The notes beneath the pieces are model-generated. The model was not told the DNA's origin. It saw only the letters and a list, made by a program, of their open reading frames with translations, and ran no database searches. Of a stretch of 31,525 nucleotides of DNA, positions 16,453 through 22,880 are shown one piece after another; the stretch's first letter is position 1, and every line of letters begins with the position of its first letter. The stretch is from a virus: positions 1-31,525 of the IMG/VR virus record IMGVR_UViG_3300031566_003282; one strand, given 5' to 3'. A program made the translations under genes and the position numbers.

Positions 16453-16638
16453 ATGGATAGGAATAAAATAAGTTCTAAAATTGTTAATAACGAAATGTTA
16501 ATGAGAGCGGCAATGACTAAAGGACATATGCCATCTGACAATGATAAATTTCAACCACTTAGAGTTGAAAATGAAATATTAAGATGTTTATATTTCGGAG
16601 AAGATTCTCCATTTTGTAAACGATACTATACTAAATAA
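16453..16638 (+). CDS. hypothetical protein, 61 residues
   Basis: Small protein MDRNKISSKIVNNEMLMRAA and onward, with MPSDNDKFQPLRVENEILRC in the middle and ending FCKRYYTK. Basic overall, with two cysteines (in ILRCLYFG and FCKRY). The in-frame TTG at 16411 would place translation through the upstream terminator, so the ATG at 16453 is the better start. It is separated from the preceding gene by a terminator, so it needs its own promoter or readthrough. A palindromic terminator follows three bases after the stop. Function not recognised. Confidence 0.65.
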   Translation: MDRNKISSKIVNNEMLMRAAMTKGHMPSDNDKFQPLRVENEILRCLYFGEDSPFCKRYYTK

Positions 16639-16640
16639 AA

Positions 16641-16664
16641 AAAGGGGACCATATGGTCCCCTTT
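16641..16664. terminator. bidirectional terminator between convergent genes
   Basis: A perfect 24-base palindrome, AAAGGGGACCAT / ATGGTCCCCTTT, between the stop at 16638 (plus) and the stop of the capsid gene at 16687 (minus). On the minus strand the stem is followed by seven T residues, making it a strong terminator for the gp22-gp23 unit; on the plus strand it is followed by CTATTAG, a weaker tail. Confidence 0.88.
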
Positions 16665-16686
16665 CTATTAGTAATTTTAAGATATA

Positions 16687-18465
16687 TTATCTTAAAGAGT
16701 TAATGTCAAACGTTCTAACACCATCAACCATGATAACACCATAGAAACGGTTATTAACCATTTTCTTAGCGTATCTCGTCATAATACCCTTTATCGGAGT
16801 AAAGTTGAACGGGTTGTACATTGTAGGAGTCAACTGTAATGGTACATAAGGTGCGTAAACGTAACCTGTGTCCAATAAAGAAGAACCTTTATGTCCAATC
16901 AATAATTGATTTGGTGGGAAGTAAGGGTCACGATATACTTGATATCTACCTGATAACGTTCCTACTCTTTCAATACCCATGTTATACTGGTCCTGGTCAG
17001 GAGCAGCGTTTGAAACGTGGAAGTACTCTAAATCGTCAAAGATAGCTGAGATTTCAGAAGAACATACAATCCAGTTAGCTCCACCTCTTAAAGTAGATTT
17101 GTGGATTTGAGCAGATAATTGATTTACCGCAGTAATCAAAGTCTGATTCCAATCTTTCTGGTTGTAGTTTACTGAACCGTTAGAAACTCTTTTCCAACCG
17201 TTGTAATCCCATCTTAATGACCATGCCGCACCTTTTCTCAAATCTCTTAAGATTTCTCTATCGATTTCAGCCGCAACTTGTTCAGATAATAAAGCTGTTA
17301 ATTCAGCTTCAGCATCGATGTTATGGAATGCAGACACGTCTTGTGCCAATTCTGGAGACCATTGTGCTCTTAATTTTCTTTCTGTTACAGAAACTGTAAC
17401 TGACTCAAGGTCGAAAGAAACTTCACCAATTTGGTCTTCAAATTCTAAACTTTGATAAACTCTGTAAGACGCAGTGAACACAGGTGCCGCAGCAAATGTT
17501 GTACCAGTATAACCATCTAATGATGATGTACCAATAGCCGCTGGTGTTGATGTGTCAACAGAAATATAAACAACGCCGTTAGCGTCACATGTATCGTAGA
17601 ATTTACCACCTGGTCCTTTGTTAGTACCACTATAGAAAGTAGTTTGTGTTTCAGAACCGTACTCAACAATACCTTTACCGTATTTCTGAGTTACTAAGTT
17701 AAAGTTAAAGAATATAGTTGCACCAGCCACACCATAAGGTCCTGATACCTCTAATGATGCTAAGAAATCCTCAGTATCCATCTCTTGTCCATCAGGACCG
17801 ATTAACTTACCAGCACCAGCTGATGAGAAACCTGACATAGCTATAAGTACAGTTCTTACGTTACCTGTATAAGAAGTAGAAGGTGCCGTGTACAATTGAC
17901 TACCATTCCATAATTGATTTACCGCAGTTACAGAAATCGCTGAAAACGCTCCTTTAGAATAATCGAATAAACCTGCAGGGTCTGAATTAGGTACAGAACC
18001 TTCATAGAATTGGTCATATAAATTTTTCTGACCAGCAGGGTAACCCGCTCCTACCGCTTGTGTTTCAGCACCAGGTGCTCCATAAGGTGCGTAATGTTCG
18101 TCACCAGTAACCAACCCACTTCCTTGGTAACCTTGAATTTTAGGTACAAAATAGAACAATTTACCGATTGGTAAGTTCATTGCTTGTACAGATACGATAT
18201 CGTTAGCCAATAATTTAGAAAATACTCTTCTAACTATTGGAAAGACTACAGTTTCGAATGAACCTGAGCCGTCTGAAGACGATGCTTCATTAATTAAGTG
18301 AGATGCTTGGTTTTCATATAGCTGTGCTACGTTTTCTCTCATGTGACCTTTTAAGCCATCTAAGAAACCAAGTTTGTCCCATTTGTTTATTGTGTCTTCT
18401 TTGATAACTTTAAGGTGTTTTAACCCTACGTTACCAACTAGACCTGATTCTAATAATGCTCCCAT
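16687..18465 (-). CDS. major capsid protein, T4 gp23-like
   Basis: A 592-residue HK97-fold capsid protein of the T4 gp23 type, a little longer than T4 gp23 (521). The N-terminus (residues 1-60) is a propeptide-like region with EDTINKWDKLGFLDGLKGH and ends SHLINE60, followed by ASSSDGSGSF; LINE-A fits the (I/L)xE cleavage rule of gp21-type proteases and the size of T4's 65-residue propeptide. FPIVRRVFSKLLANDIVSVQ and GKLFYFVPK follow, as in gp23. The C-terminal half has LRAQWSPELAQDVSAFHNID and AEAELTALLSEQVAAEIDRE, the conserved helix of the family, then YAPYVPLQLTPTMYNPF. It follows the scaffold gene by 30 bases and ends at a strong terminator, consistent with high expression. Confidence 0.94.
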   Translation of the reverse strand: MGALLESGLVGNVGLKHLKVIKEDTINKWDKLGFLDGLKGHMRENVAQLYENQASHLINEASSSDGSGSFETVVFPIVRRVFSKLLANDIVSVQAMNLPIGKLFYFVPKIQGYQGSGLVTGDEHYAPYGAPGAETQAVGAGYPAGQKNLYDQFYEGSVPNSDPAGLFDYSKGAFSAISVTAVNQLWNGSQLYTAPSTSYTGNVRTVLIAMSGFSSAGAGKLIGPDGQEMDTEDFLASLEVSGPYGVAGATIFFNFNLVTQKYGKGIVEYGSETQTTFYSGTNKGPGGKFYDTCDANGVVYISVDTSTPAAIGTSSLDGYTGTTFAAAPVFTASYRVYQSLEFEDQIGEVSFDLESVTVSVTERKLRAQWSPELAQDVSAFHNIDAEAELTALLSEQVAAEIDREILRDLRKGAAWSLRWDYNGWKRVSNGSVNYNQKDWNQTLITAVNQLSAQIHKSTLRGGANWIVCSSEISAIFDDLEYFHVSNAAPDQDQYNMGIERVGTLSGRYQVYRDPYFPPNQLLIGHKGSSLLDTGYVYAPYVPLQLTPTMYNPFNFTPIKGIMTRYAKKMVNNRFYGVIMVDGVRTFDINSLR

Positions 18466-18495
18466 TTTTAAATTTTTTTAATTGTTAATTTATTT

Positions 18496-19836
18496 TTATT
18501 TGATAATTTTTGACATCAAATCCTTCATTCTCATGAATTGTGGATTCTCATATGTCTTAGATTCGATAAGATTTGAAGAACCTTTCATAGGTGACTTAGA
18601 TACTTTCGTAGAAACAGATTCTGCGATAGTAGTAGCCTCCTTAGTGTCAAACTCTTCTTTTAAATTCTTATACAAACCTTTAGATTCTTTCAACGTTTCA
18701 ACTGAATCGAATCTTCTAAGGATGTTGATTTTCTCTAGCTTAGTGGTAGTGTTCTCTGTGAATAAACGTGTAGCATAAGCTAAGTTAGAATTGAATACTG
18801 CAACTTCATTTAATTTTTCCTTAAAGATGTTAAGTGCCTTACGGTACTCTTCATTCTTCTCTCTTAATTGTGTAATCTCTTTTTCGTAAGATTCACGCTT
18901 TAAAGATTTAGGGAAACCTTCCGGTTTTAAATTAGTAGCTCTACCATTAACGTGTGAACGAACAGATGATTCTGTTGCCTCACCTTCATGGTGACGTTTA
19001 GCATCGTAGTGTGCATCTTTCTTTAACTTCTCAATTTGTGAGTAGTCATCTTCAGCTGCATCACCAAAATAATTTCCATCGTCTTCTTTCATTTCTTCTT
19101 CAAATGCACCGTACGTACCGTCTTCAACTTCGTGACCTTTCACATCTTTTCTGTGAAACTTATCACCTTTGTTCATACCGTACTTACCTTCAGCCATTTC
19201 CTCTTCCATACCTTCTTCCATTTCATCTTCATCTTCAACTTCGATTTCGTAAACGATTTCGTCAGTCTCTTCTTCAGACTCCATTTGAATCTTGTATTCA
19301 ACATCAGCATCTTGGTCAGTAAGTGTAATGTCGTCACCGTCTTGTTTTACGATGATTCCATCTTCTTCACCCATTGCTTTGAAAACCTTTAAGATTTCCT
19401 CGTCAGATGCACCTGTTAAATCAAGTGGTAATAGAACTTCTTCTTCATCGTCCACTTCAAATTCATCTCCAGGTAAGTCCATCATTAACATGTCTTCCAT
19501 ATCAACTTCGTCACCTTCTTCTTCATCTTCCATTTCTGATTCTTCATCAGATTCCATATCGTCCATGTCTACCATGTCTTCTACTTCATCCTCTAGGTCT
19601 TCAATGTCAAGTTCCATTTCCTGTTCAGTCATTTCTGACTCTTCTTCGTCGTTTGAACCTTCTTCCATTGCGACCATTTCAACCTCGTCCTCAGATAGAG
19701 ATTCTTTTACTAATTCACTGATTTCTTGCTTCATCGTAGAAGCAAGTATTCCTTTTGCGTTTTCCGTTACGGCGTTTTCCAAGTTTTTCATTTGGAGTAA
19801 TGCCTCTTCAACTAATGATTTTTTTTCGTTTGCCAT
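18496..19836 (-). CDS. prohead scaffold (core) protein, gp22-like, highly acidic
   Basis: A 446-residue protein directly upstream of the capsid gene and downstream of the protease, the gp22 position. N-terminus MANEKKSLVEEALLQMKNLE is helical. Residues about 50-240 are extremely acidic Glu/Asp/Met-rich low-complexity sequence. The C-terminal ~120 residues form a coiled coil (SYEKEITQLREKNEEYRKAL, then FNSNLAYATRLFTENTTTKL, INILRRFDSVETLKES), the region expected to contact the capsid protein. It ends MKDLMSKIIK. I choose the ATG at 19836; six more in-frame codons from an upstream TTG are less likely. Internal scaffold proteins of this kind are removed by the prohead protease. Family assignment rests on position and composition. 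Confidence 0.8.
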   Translation of the reverse strand: MANEKKSLVEEALLQMKNLENAVTENAKGILASTMKQEISELVKESLSEDEVEMVAMEEGSNDEEESEMTEQEMELDIEDLEDEVEDMVDMDDMESDEESEMEDEEEGDEVDMEDMLMMDLPGDEFEVDDEEEVLLPLDLTGASDEEILKVFKAMGEEDGIIVKQDGDDITLTDQDADVEYKIQMESEEETDEIVYEIEVEDEDEMEEGMEEEMAEGKYGMNKGDKFHRKDVKGHEVEDGTYGAFEEEMKEDDGNYFGDAAEDDYSQIEKLKKDAHYDAKRHHEGEATESSVRSHVNGRATNLKPEGFPKSLKRESYEKEITQLREKNEEYRKALNIFKEKLNEVAVFNSNLAYATRLFTENTTTKLEKINILRRFDSVETLKESKGLYKNLKEEFDTKEATTIAESVSTKVSKSPMKGSSNLIESKTYENPQFMRMKDLMSKIIK

Positions 19837-19884
19837 TTTGTTTTTTTTGCGCAAATATTTGCAATTGTTTATTTATAGTTTTCT

Positions 19885-19892
19885 AATAAATA
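19885..19892 (-). promoter_or_regulatory. TATTTATT box, with inverse TATAAATA nearby (19870-19877), upstream of gp22
   Basis: In the gap upstream of the scaffold gene, the minus strand reads TATTTATT (19885-19892), then TATAAATA (19870-19877), 33 bases before the ATG at 19836. TATAAATA is the classical T4 late -10 box; TATTTATT is the form seen before other genes in this window. Which is used cannot be decided by eye. Confidence 0.45.
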
Positions 19893-19932
19893 TCACTGGA
19901 TTAAAAAAAATTCACTTTATTATATAATGAGC

Positions 19933-19962
19933 AAAAAAAAATCGGAGTTTTCACCCCGATTT
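19933..19962 (-). terminator. intrinsic terminator after the gp21 unit
   Basis: Read on the minus strand: a 9-position stem (AAATCGGGG / CTCCGATTT with one mismatch) around a six-base loop, followed by a T-run (nine A residues on the plus strand from 19933, partly in the stem). It lies after the 69-residue gene and before the gp22 promoter region, so protease and scaffold genes are separate units. Confidence 0.8.
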
Positions 19963-19985
19963 AAATTATTGTTAGTATGATTTTT

Positions 19986-20195
19986 CTATTCGAAAACCTC
20001 GTCAATCTTACTTTCCGCACATGCCGTAATTCTCCATTCGTTTGGAAAACCCTCAAACTTTTTAGTAACTTTAGCTTCAACATCTGTTACGTTAAAACCT
20101 TTAACTAATTTTTCTTCTCTGATTTTTTTGATTTTACCCGAGTTATCATCTGGTAAATCATACTGAATTTTTGCTACAAAATACTTTTCTTCCAT
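19986..20195 (-). CDS. DUF4494-like small protein
   Basis: A 69-residue protein: MEEKYFVAKIQYDLPDDNSG, then KIKKIREEKLVKGFNVTDVE, AKVTKKFEGFPNEWRITACA, ending ESKIDEVFE. The pattern of a beta strand, a 'K+++E+LV.GF..TDVEAKV' helix and a closing 'ITA..ESK..E+F' strand is what I recall for DUF4494, a short family mostly found in Bacteroidota and their phages. Role unknown. It starts 13 bases after the protease gene with no promoter between, so it is likely co-transcribed, and is followed by an intrinsic terminator. Confidence 0.6.
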   Translation of the reverse strand: MEEKYFVAKIQYDLPDDNSGKIKKIREEKLVKGFNVTDVEAKVTKKFEGFPNEWRITACAESKIDEVFE

Positions 20196-20208
20196 GTTTT
20201 TAATGTTT

Positions 20209-20928
20209 TTAATTTCCTAAATAATCGGATAATCTTCTCATTAAGTCAATAGACGCACCCATAGCACCATTAAATTTTGGTTCAGAAATTGGTTTTTTCT
20301 CTTCGTCTAAGCTTTCTTCATACTTCATCTTATCACCTTTATCTAAGAATAGATACGCCCCTGGTGTTGATGGTGACGATACTAAGTCAAAACAAATCAA
20401 TTCAAAATCTTCCTGTACTTCGTTTCTTTCACCCTTACGAGCTAAAGAACCCACACCACGTGATGAAACACCCATAGTGACACCTTGTCTCATTAAGTTA
20501 GCTGCTTGGTCACCAGGACACGAAACAACACCACTACTATGAAACCCTGGAGATGTTAATAATTTTAACTTACCCATTAAAGTACTACCTTCCCACCACA
20601 TATCCGTGATAAGGTGAGATACACGGTCCAAATCAATTAATGATGATTCAGGGTGATTTAATTCGGAAATCGATAGACCTTTTTTAATTGCTCCTTGATA
20701 TCTTTCGGCTTCTCTACGTAAAATCTTTTCAGGATAAACCCTACCATTTCTATTAGGTGTATCAAACTTTTGTAATACAGCATAAAACTCAAATGGTTTA
20801 GAGTGGTCTAACTGTCCATACGATTCTTTTATAACGTCAGCATTTCTACTATCATTTGGATTCACAAAACCTGCGTCCCACTCAATCAATATTCCTTTAC
20901 CCGTATCGTTTGGTCCTAATATTTTCAT
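20209..20928 (-). CDS. prohead protease, T4 gp21-like
   Basis: A 239-residue serine protease of the phage prohead type (herpesvirus-assemblin-like fold). It shows FDTPNRNGRVYP (55-66), the catalytic His92 in SELNHPESS (88-96), and the catalytic serine in MGVSSRGVGS (152-161; Ser155 or Ser156), with an acidic ICFDLVSSPSTPGA segment (178-191) completing the fold. It should cleave scaffold and capsid propeptides after (I/L)xE sites; the capsid protein has LINE at 57-60. The gene lies upstream of the scaffold gene as in T4. A TATTTATA box sits 15 bases before its ATG. Its own C-terminal region after residue 195 is charged and may be autoprocessed. Confidence 0.92.
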   Translation of the reverse strand: MKILGPNDTGKGILIEWDAGFVNPNDSRNADVIKESYGQLDHSKPFEFYAVLQKFDTPNRNGRVYPEKILRREAERYQGAIKKGLSISELNHPESSLIDLDRVSHLITDMWWEGSTLMGKLKLLTSPGFHSSGVVSCPGDQAANLMRQGVTMGVSSRGVGSLARKGERNEVQEDFELICFDLVSSPSTPGAYLFLDKGDKMKYEESLDEEKKPISEPKFNGAMGASIDLMRRLSDYLGN

Positions 20929-20943
20929 TGTAAAATTCTTTAT

Positions 20944-20951
20944 TATAAATA
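20944..20951 (-). promoter_or_regulatory. TATTTATA box upstream of prohead protease gene
   Basis: Minus strand reads AAAGTATTTATAATAAAG; the box ends 15 bases before the ATG at 20928. Same orientation and spacing class as the other boxes. Confidence 0.45.
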
Positions 20952-20965
20952 CTTTATATTGAGGT

Positions 20966-21355
20966 TTATTCTATTATGACATCATATTCGCTAATCTCTA
21001 CACCAATAAGTGATAAAAATTCTTTATTCATTATCTCAGCTAAATCCGTACATATTATAGTACCTAAGGGTAAGTCATCACTCGTCCATTCATTTCTTAA
21101 GGTCCATGATAATGCGAAATCGGTAACATCTTTACCGTCATATTTGATTTTATCAATCAAACACTTAACGGTCATATTCCCATCTTTAATATCACCCTCA
21201 ACCATAATAGAATCAAATGTTACCACAACCAAACCTGTTGTAATAGTAATGTCTTTAGCGTTAATAAGATTATTAAGGTTATCAATGGGGGTGTTCGCCT
21301 CATTAATAACCTTATTTAATCTCTTCAATTGATTTTCAGTAATTTTGATTCTCAT
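20966..21355 (-). CDS. hypothetical protein with capsid-targeting-like leader
   Basis: A 129-residue protein of unknown family in the head module between the portal-side genes and the protease. The N-terminus MRIKITENQLKRLNKVINE (1-19) is a basic amphipathic helix ending in INE followed by Ala, an excellent match to the (I/L)xE-A cleavage rule of gp21-type proteases and to the layout of capsid-targeting leaders of T4 internal proteins. The rest is beta-rich (ITITTGLVVVTFDSIMVEGD, NMTVKCLIDKIKYDGKDV) and acidic near the end (ISEYDVIIE). I infer an internal head protein, matured to about 110 residues; function once inside is unknown. A TATTTATA box precedes it. Confidence 0.75.
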   Translation of the reverse strand: MRIKITENQLKRLNKVINEANTPIDNLNNLINAKDITITTGLVVVTFDSIMVEGDIKDGNMTVKCLIDKIKYDGKDVTDFALSWTLRNEWTSDDLPLGTIICTDLAEIMNKEFLSLIGVEISEYDVIIE

Positions 21356-21369
21356 TAAAGTAATTTAAC

Positions 21370-21377
21370 TATAAATA
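21370..21377 (-). promoter_or_regulatory. TATTTATA box upstream of the 129-residue gene
   Basis: Minus strand reads TAGTATTTATAGTTAAAT; the box ends 14 bases before the ATG at 21355. It overlaps nothing but the 22-base gap after the 145-residue gene. Confidence 0.45.
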
Positions 21378-21815
21378 CTAAACTTTTTTTGTTTTTGACT
21401 TTGTCATGGTAAAATACTTGGAACCCATTAACTCATCTTGGTATATTGATTTACAAATTTGTTTAACTCTATCTCTTAATATTATAGATTTAAAATCGAT
21501 TTCAGATTTCATAAATAAAGTTATTTCTAAATTCATAAAACTCTTTTTACCCATTTGAACCCCACTACTACGTAAATCTAAATCCACGATATTATGACTC
21601 TCAAACATGAATGGGTCTACACACTCTATTAAATTATGTTTTATTTGTCGATTAACATTACCCGTTATTCTATCCCAATGACCGTTTTCTATTGTGGGTT
21701 GTACCCACGATTGTATAGAAATGTATAGTGATTTAAAATTTTGTGCGTCAACGGTTCCGTAACTACACTTTGCATTATCGAAGATTTCTAACTTCGAAGT
21801 TTTACCTTTTTTCAT
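21378..21815 (-). CDS. hypothetical protein, 145 residues
   Basis: Unrecognised protein in the head module. It starts MKKGKTSKLEIFDNAKCSYG and includes an aromatic-rich middle (SIQSWVQPTIENGHWDRITG), a beta-like segment (FMNLEITLFMKSEIDFKSII) and a basic C-terminus ending in lysines (TMTKSKTKKV). Two or three cysteines are scattered, without a metal-binding pattern. Gene order places it where T4 has small core genes (67, 68), but I see no similarity by eye. It shares a 105-base divergent regulatory region with the bS21 gene on the opposite strand. The short leader is AT-rich with no SD. Confidence 0.75.
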   Translation of the reverse strand: MKKGKTSKLEIFDNAKCSYGTVDAQNFKSLYISIQSWVQPTIENGHWDRITGNVNRQIKHNLIECVDPFMFESHNIVDLDLRSSGVQMGKKSFMNLEITLFMKSEIDFKSIILRDRVKQICKSIYQDELMGSKYFTMTKSKTKKV

Positions 21816-21835
21816 ATATTTTCATAATGACTCTT

Positions 21836-21888
21836 ATAGTTTATTTGTTTAAATTATAGTTAATAAACTATGGTAAGTCAAAATTGAC
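21836..21888. promoter_or_regulatory. operator-like inverted repeats in the bS21/145-residue divergent region
   Basis: The 105-base gap 21816-21920 holds a perfect 10-bp inverted repeat, ATAGTTTATT (21836-21845) and AATAAACTAT (21862-21871), with a 16-base spacer that includes a further ATAGTT half-site (21856-21861). A second near-palindrome, GTCAA-AA-TTGAC, follows at 21877-21888. Both lie between the two divergent starts, as expected for a regulator site. No regulator can be named. Confidence 0.4.
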
Positions 21889-21899
21889 GAAATAAAATG

Positions 21900-21907
21900 T
21901 ATTTATT
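21900..21907 (+). promoter_or_regulatory. TATTTATT box upstream of bS21 gene
   Basis: TATTTATT followed by ATAAT, 13 bases before the ATG at 21921. Variant of the box seen before other genes. The leader from here to the ATG (ATAATACAGATAT) has no Shine-Dalgarno sequence. Confidence 0.42.
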
Positions 21908-21920
21908 ATAATACAGATAT

Positions 21921-22112
21921 ATGTTAATAGTAGAAATCAAAAAAGGGGAGAGCATCGAAAAAGCTTTGAAGCAATATAAGTTCAAAGTTAATAAAACCAA
22001 ACAAACTATAATGCTCCGTGAAGGACAAGAGTTTCAAAAACCTTCAGTAAAAAGAAGGAAGCAAAAACAAAAAGCAATATATCTTGAAATGAAAAAGGGT
22101 TTAGAAAACTAA
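21921..22112 (+). CDS. rpsU: phage-encoded ribosomal protein bS21 (Bacteroidota type)
   Basis: A 63-residue bS21 homologue. MLIVEIKKGESIEKALKQYK (1-20) matches the 'MLII.VK.GESI+RALK+YK' start of bacterial S21, the middle has KVNKTKQ, and the C-terminal half has EGQEFQKPSVKRRKQKQKA (34-52), matching 'R..F.KPSV.RR...QKA.Y' of Bacteroidota proteins, with Tyr54 in KAIYLEM. bS21 sits at the 30S platform beside the 16S 3' end, where in Bacteroidota it helps hide the anti-Shine-Dalgarno sequence. The gene is plus-strand, alone, inside a minus-strand head module, with its own box upstream and a terminator that overlaps its stop. It has no SD in its leader. Phage bS21 genes are known; this gives the virus a means to alter host ribosomes. 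Confidence 0.88.
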   Translation: MLIVEIKKGESIEKALKQYKFKVNKTKQTIMLREGQEFQKPSVKRRKQKQKAIYLEMKKGLEN

Positions 22113-22124
22113 ACCCTTTTTTTT
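22092..22124. terminator. bidirectional terminator overlapping the bS21 stop
   Basis: A 13-bp perfect stem, AAAAAGGGTTTAG (22092-22104) and CTAAACCCTTTTT (22109-22121), with an AAAA loop and T residues through 22124. It includes the bS21 stop codon and ends at the stop of the convergent 244-residue gene. The flanking A/T tracts let it work both ways. Confidence 0.85.
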
Positions 22125-22857
22125 ATAACCCTGAATTTAATTGTCGTAGTTTGTAGAGGTTAACTAAATCGTTTTCACTCTCATTAATTTTTTGGATAGT
22201 CTTAGTTAGACTTTCTATAAGTTCTTTATCTTCGTTCTCGTTAAGAGTTCCTTGTAATTTAGAAACAACTGACTCACGTAATGTTAACATTTCGGATTGT
22301 ATTTCTAATGTACTCATAGACAATAAACTTTTTAATTCTTCTTTTTCAGACTCCTCAATGTTACCATATTCTTGATTGAATGTGTTTGAGGCAATTTTTA
22401 ACATTGTTGAAAGTGGTAAGTTAATAGACTCTGTGATTGTCTGCTCAACATTTTCAGTAATGATATTCTTTTTAATTCTATTTTTAGATTCTAAAACTTT
22501 TTCTAAATTTTTAAAAGATTTCTCATATAAAACATAATCGATATCAGAATAATCGTTCTCAACTTTTTTACCAATAAGTTCATCAGCCCAATCAGATAAC
22601 GTTTGAATATCTCTTTGATTTTTCTCAATAATAGAGTTTAACTTCTCAAATGATTCAGAAAGATAATCAGATACAATTTCAGGATTCATACCTTTTTTTG
22701 AGTTTAACTCGTCGTAGATATAAAATGCCTCTGCCATTGTTTTATTGGATAAAACGGTTTCTTTAAATTTCTTCATTGCCGGTTTAAACGATGGTTTACC
22801 GTATAAAGAAACTAACCCTTTTTCTATTTTTGATTTTATTTGACCTAATTTATTCAT
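22123..22857 (-). CDS. hypothetical helical protein in head module, possible prohead core component
   Basis: A 244-residue, almost wholly alpha-helical charged protein located immediately downstream of the portal gene, where T4 has the small core genes 67 and 68. N-terminal segment IKSKIEKGLVSLYGKPSFKP, then KKFKETVLSNKTMAEAFYIY, and long coiled-coil-like helices (SESFEKLNSIIEKNQRDIQT; NLPLSTMLKIASNTFNQEYG). Tripeptides of the (L/I)xE kind occur (e.g. LNENEDKEL). Composition and place fit a core or scaffold component, but I do not recognise the family. Preceded by a box containing both TATTTATA and TATAAATA sequences 12 bases before the ATG. Confidence 0.68.
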   Translation of the reverse strand: MNKLGQIKSKIEKGLVSLYGKPSFKPAMKKFKETVLSNKTMAEAFYIYDELNSKKGMNPEIVSDYLSESFEKLNSIIEKNQRDIQTLSDWADELIGKKVENDYSDIDYVLYEKSFKNLEKVLESKNRIKKNIITENVEQTITESINLPLSTMLKIASNTFNQEYGNIEESEKEELKSLLSMSTLEIQSEMLTLRESVVSKLQGTLNENEDKELIESLTKTIQKINESENDLVNLYKLRQLNSGL

Positions 22858-22869
22858 AACTATTTTATT

Positions 22870-22877
22870 TATAAATA
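22870..22877 (-). promoter_or_regulatory. TATTTATA box upstream of the 244-residue gene
   Basis: Minus strand reads GGATATTTATAAATAAAATAG; the box ends 12 bases before the ATG at 22857. TATTTATA and TATAAATA overlap here, so orientation is ambiguous. Confidence 0.42.
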
Positions 22878-22880
22878 TCC

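Noticed and set aside
18482-19927. Long open frames on the plus strand opposite the scaffold gene (e.g. 19292-19927, Ser-rich)
   Set aside because: They mirror the Glu/Asp-rich codons of the minus-strand scaffold gene, giving Ser/Leu-rich nonsense proteins; the minus-strand gene is the conserved one.
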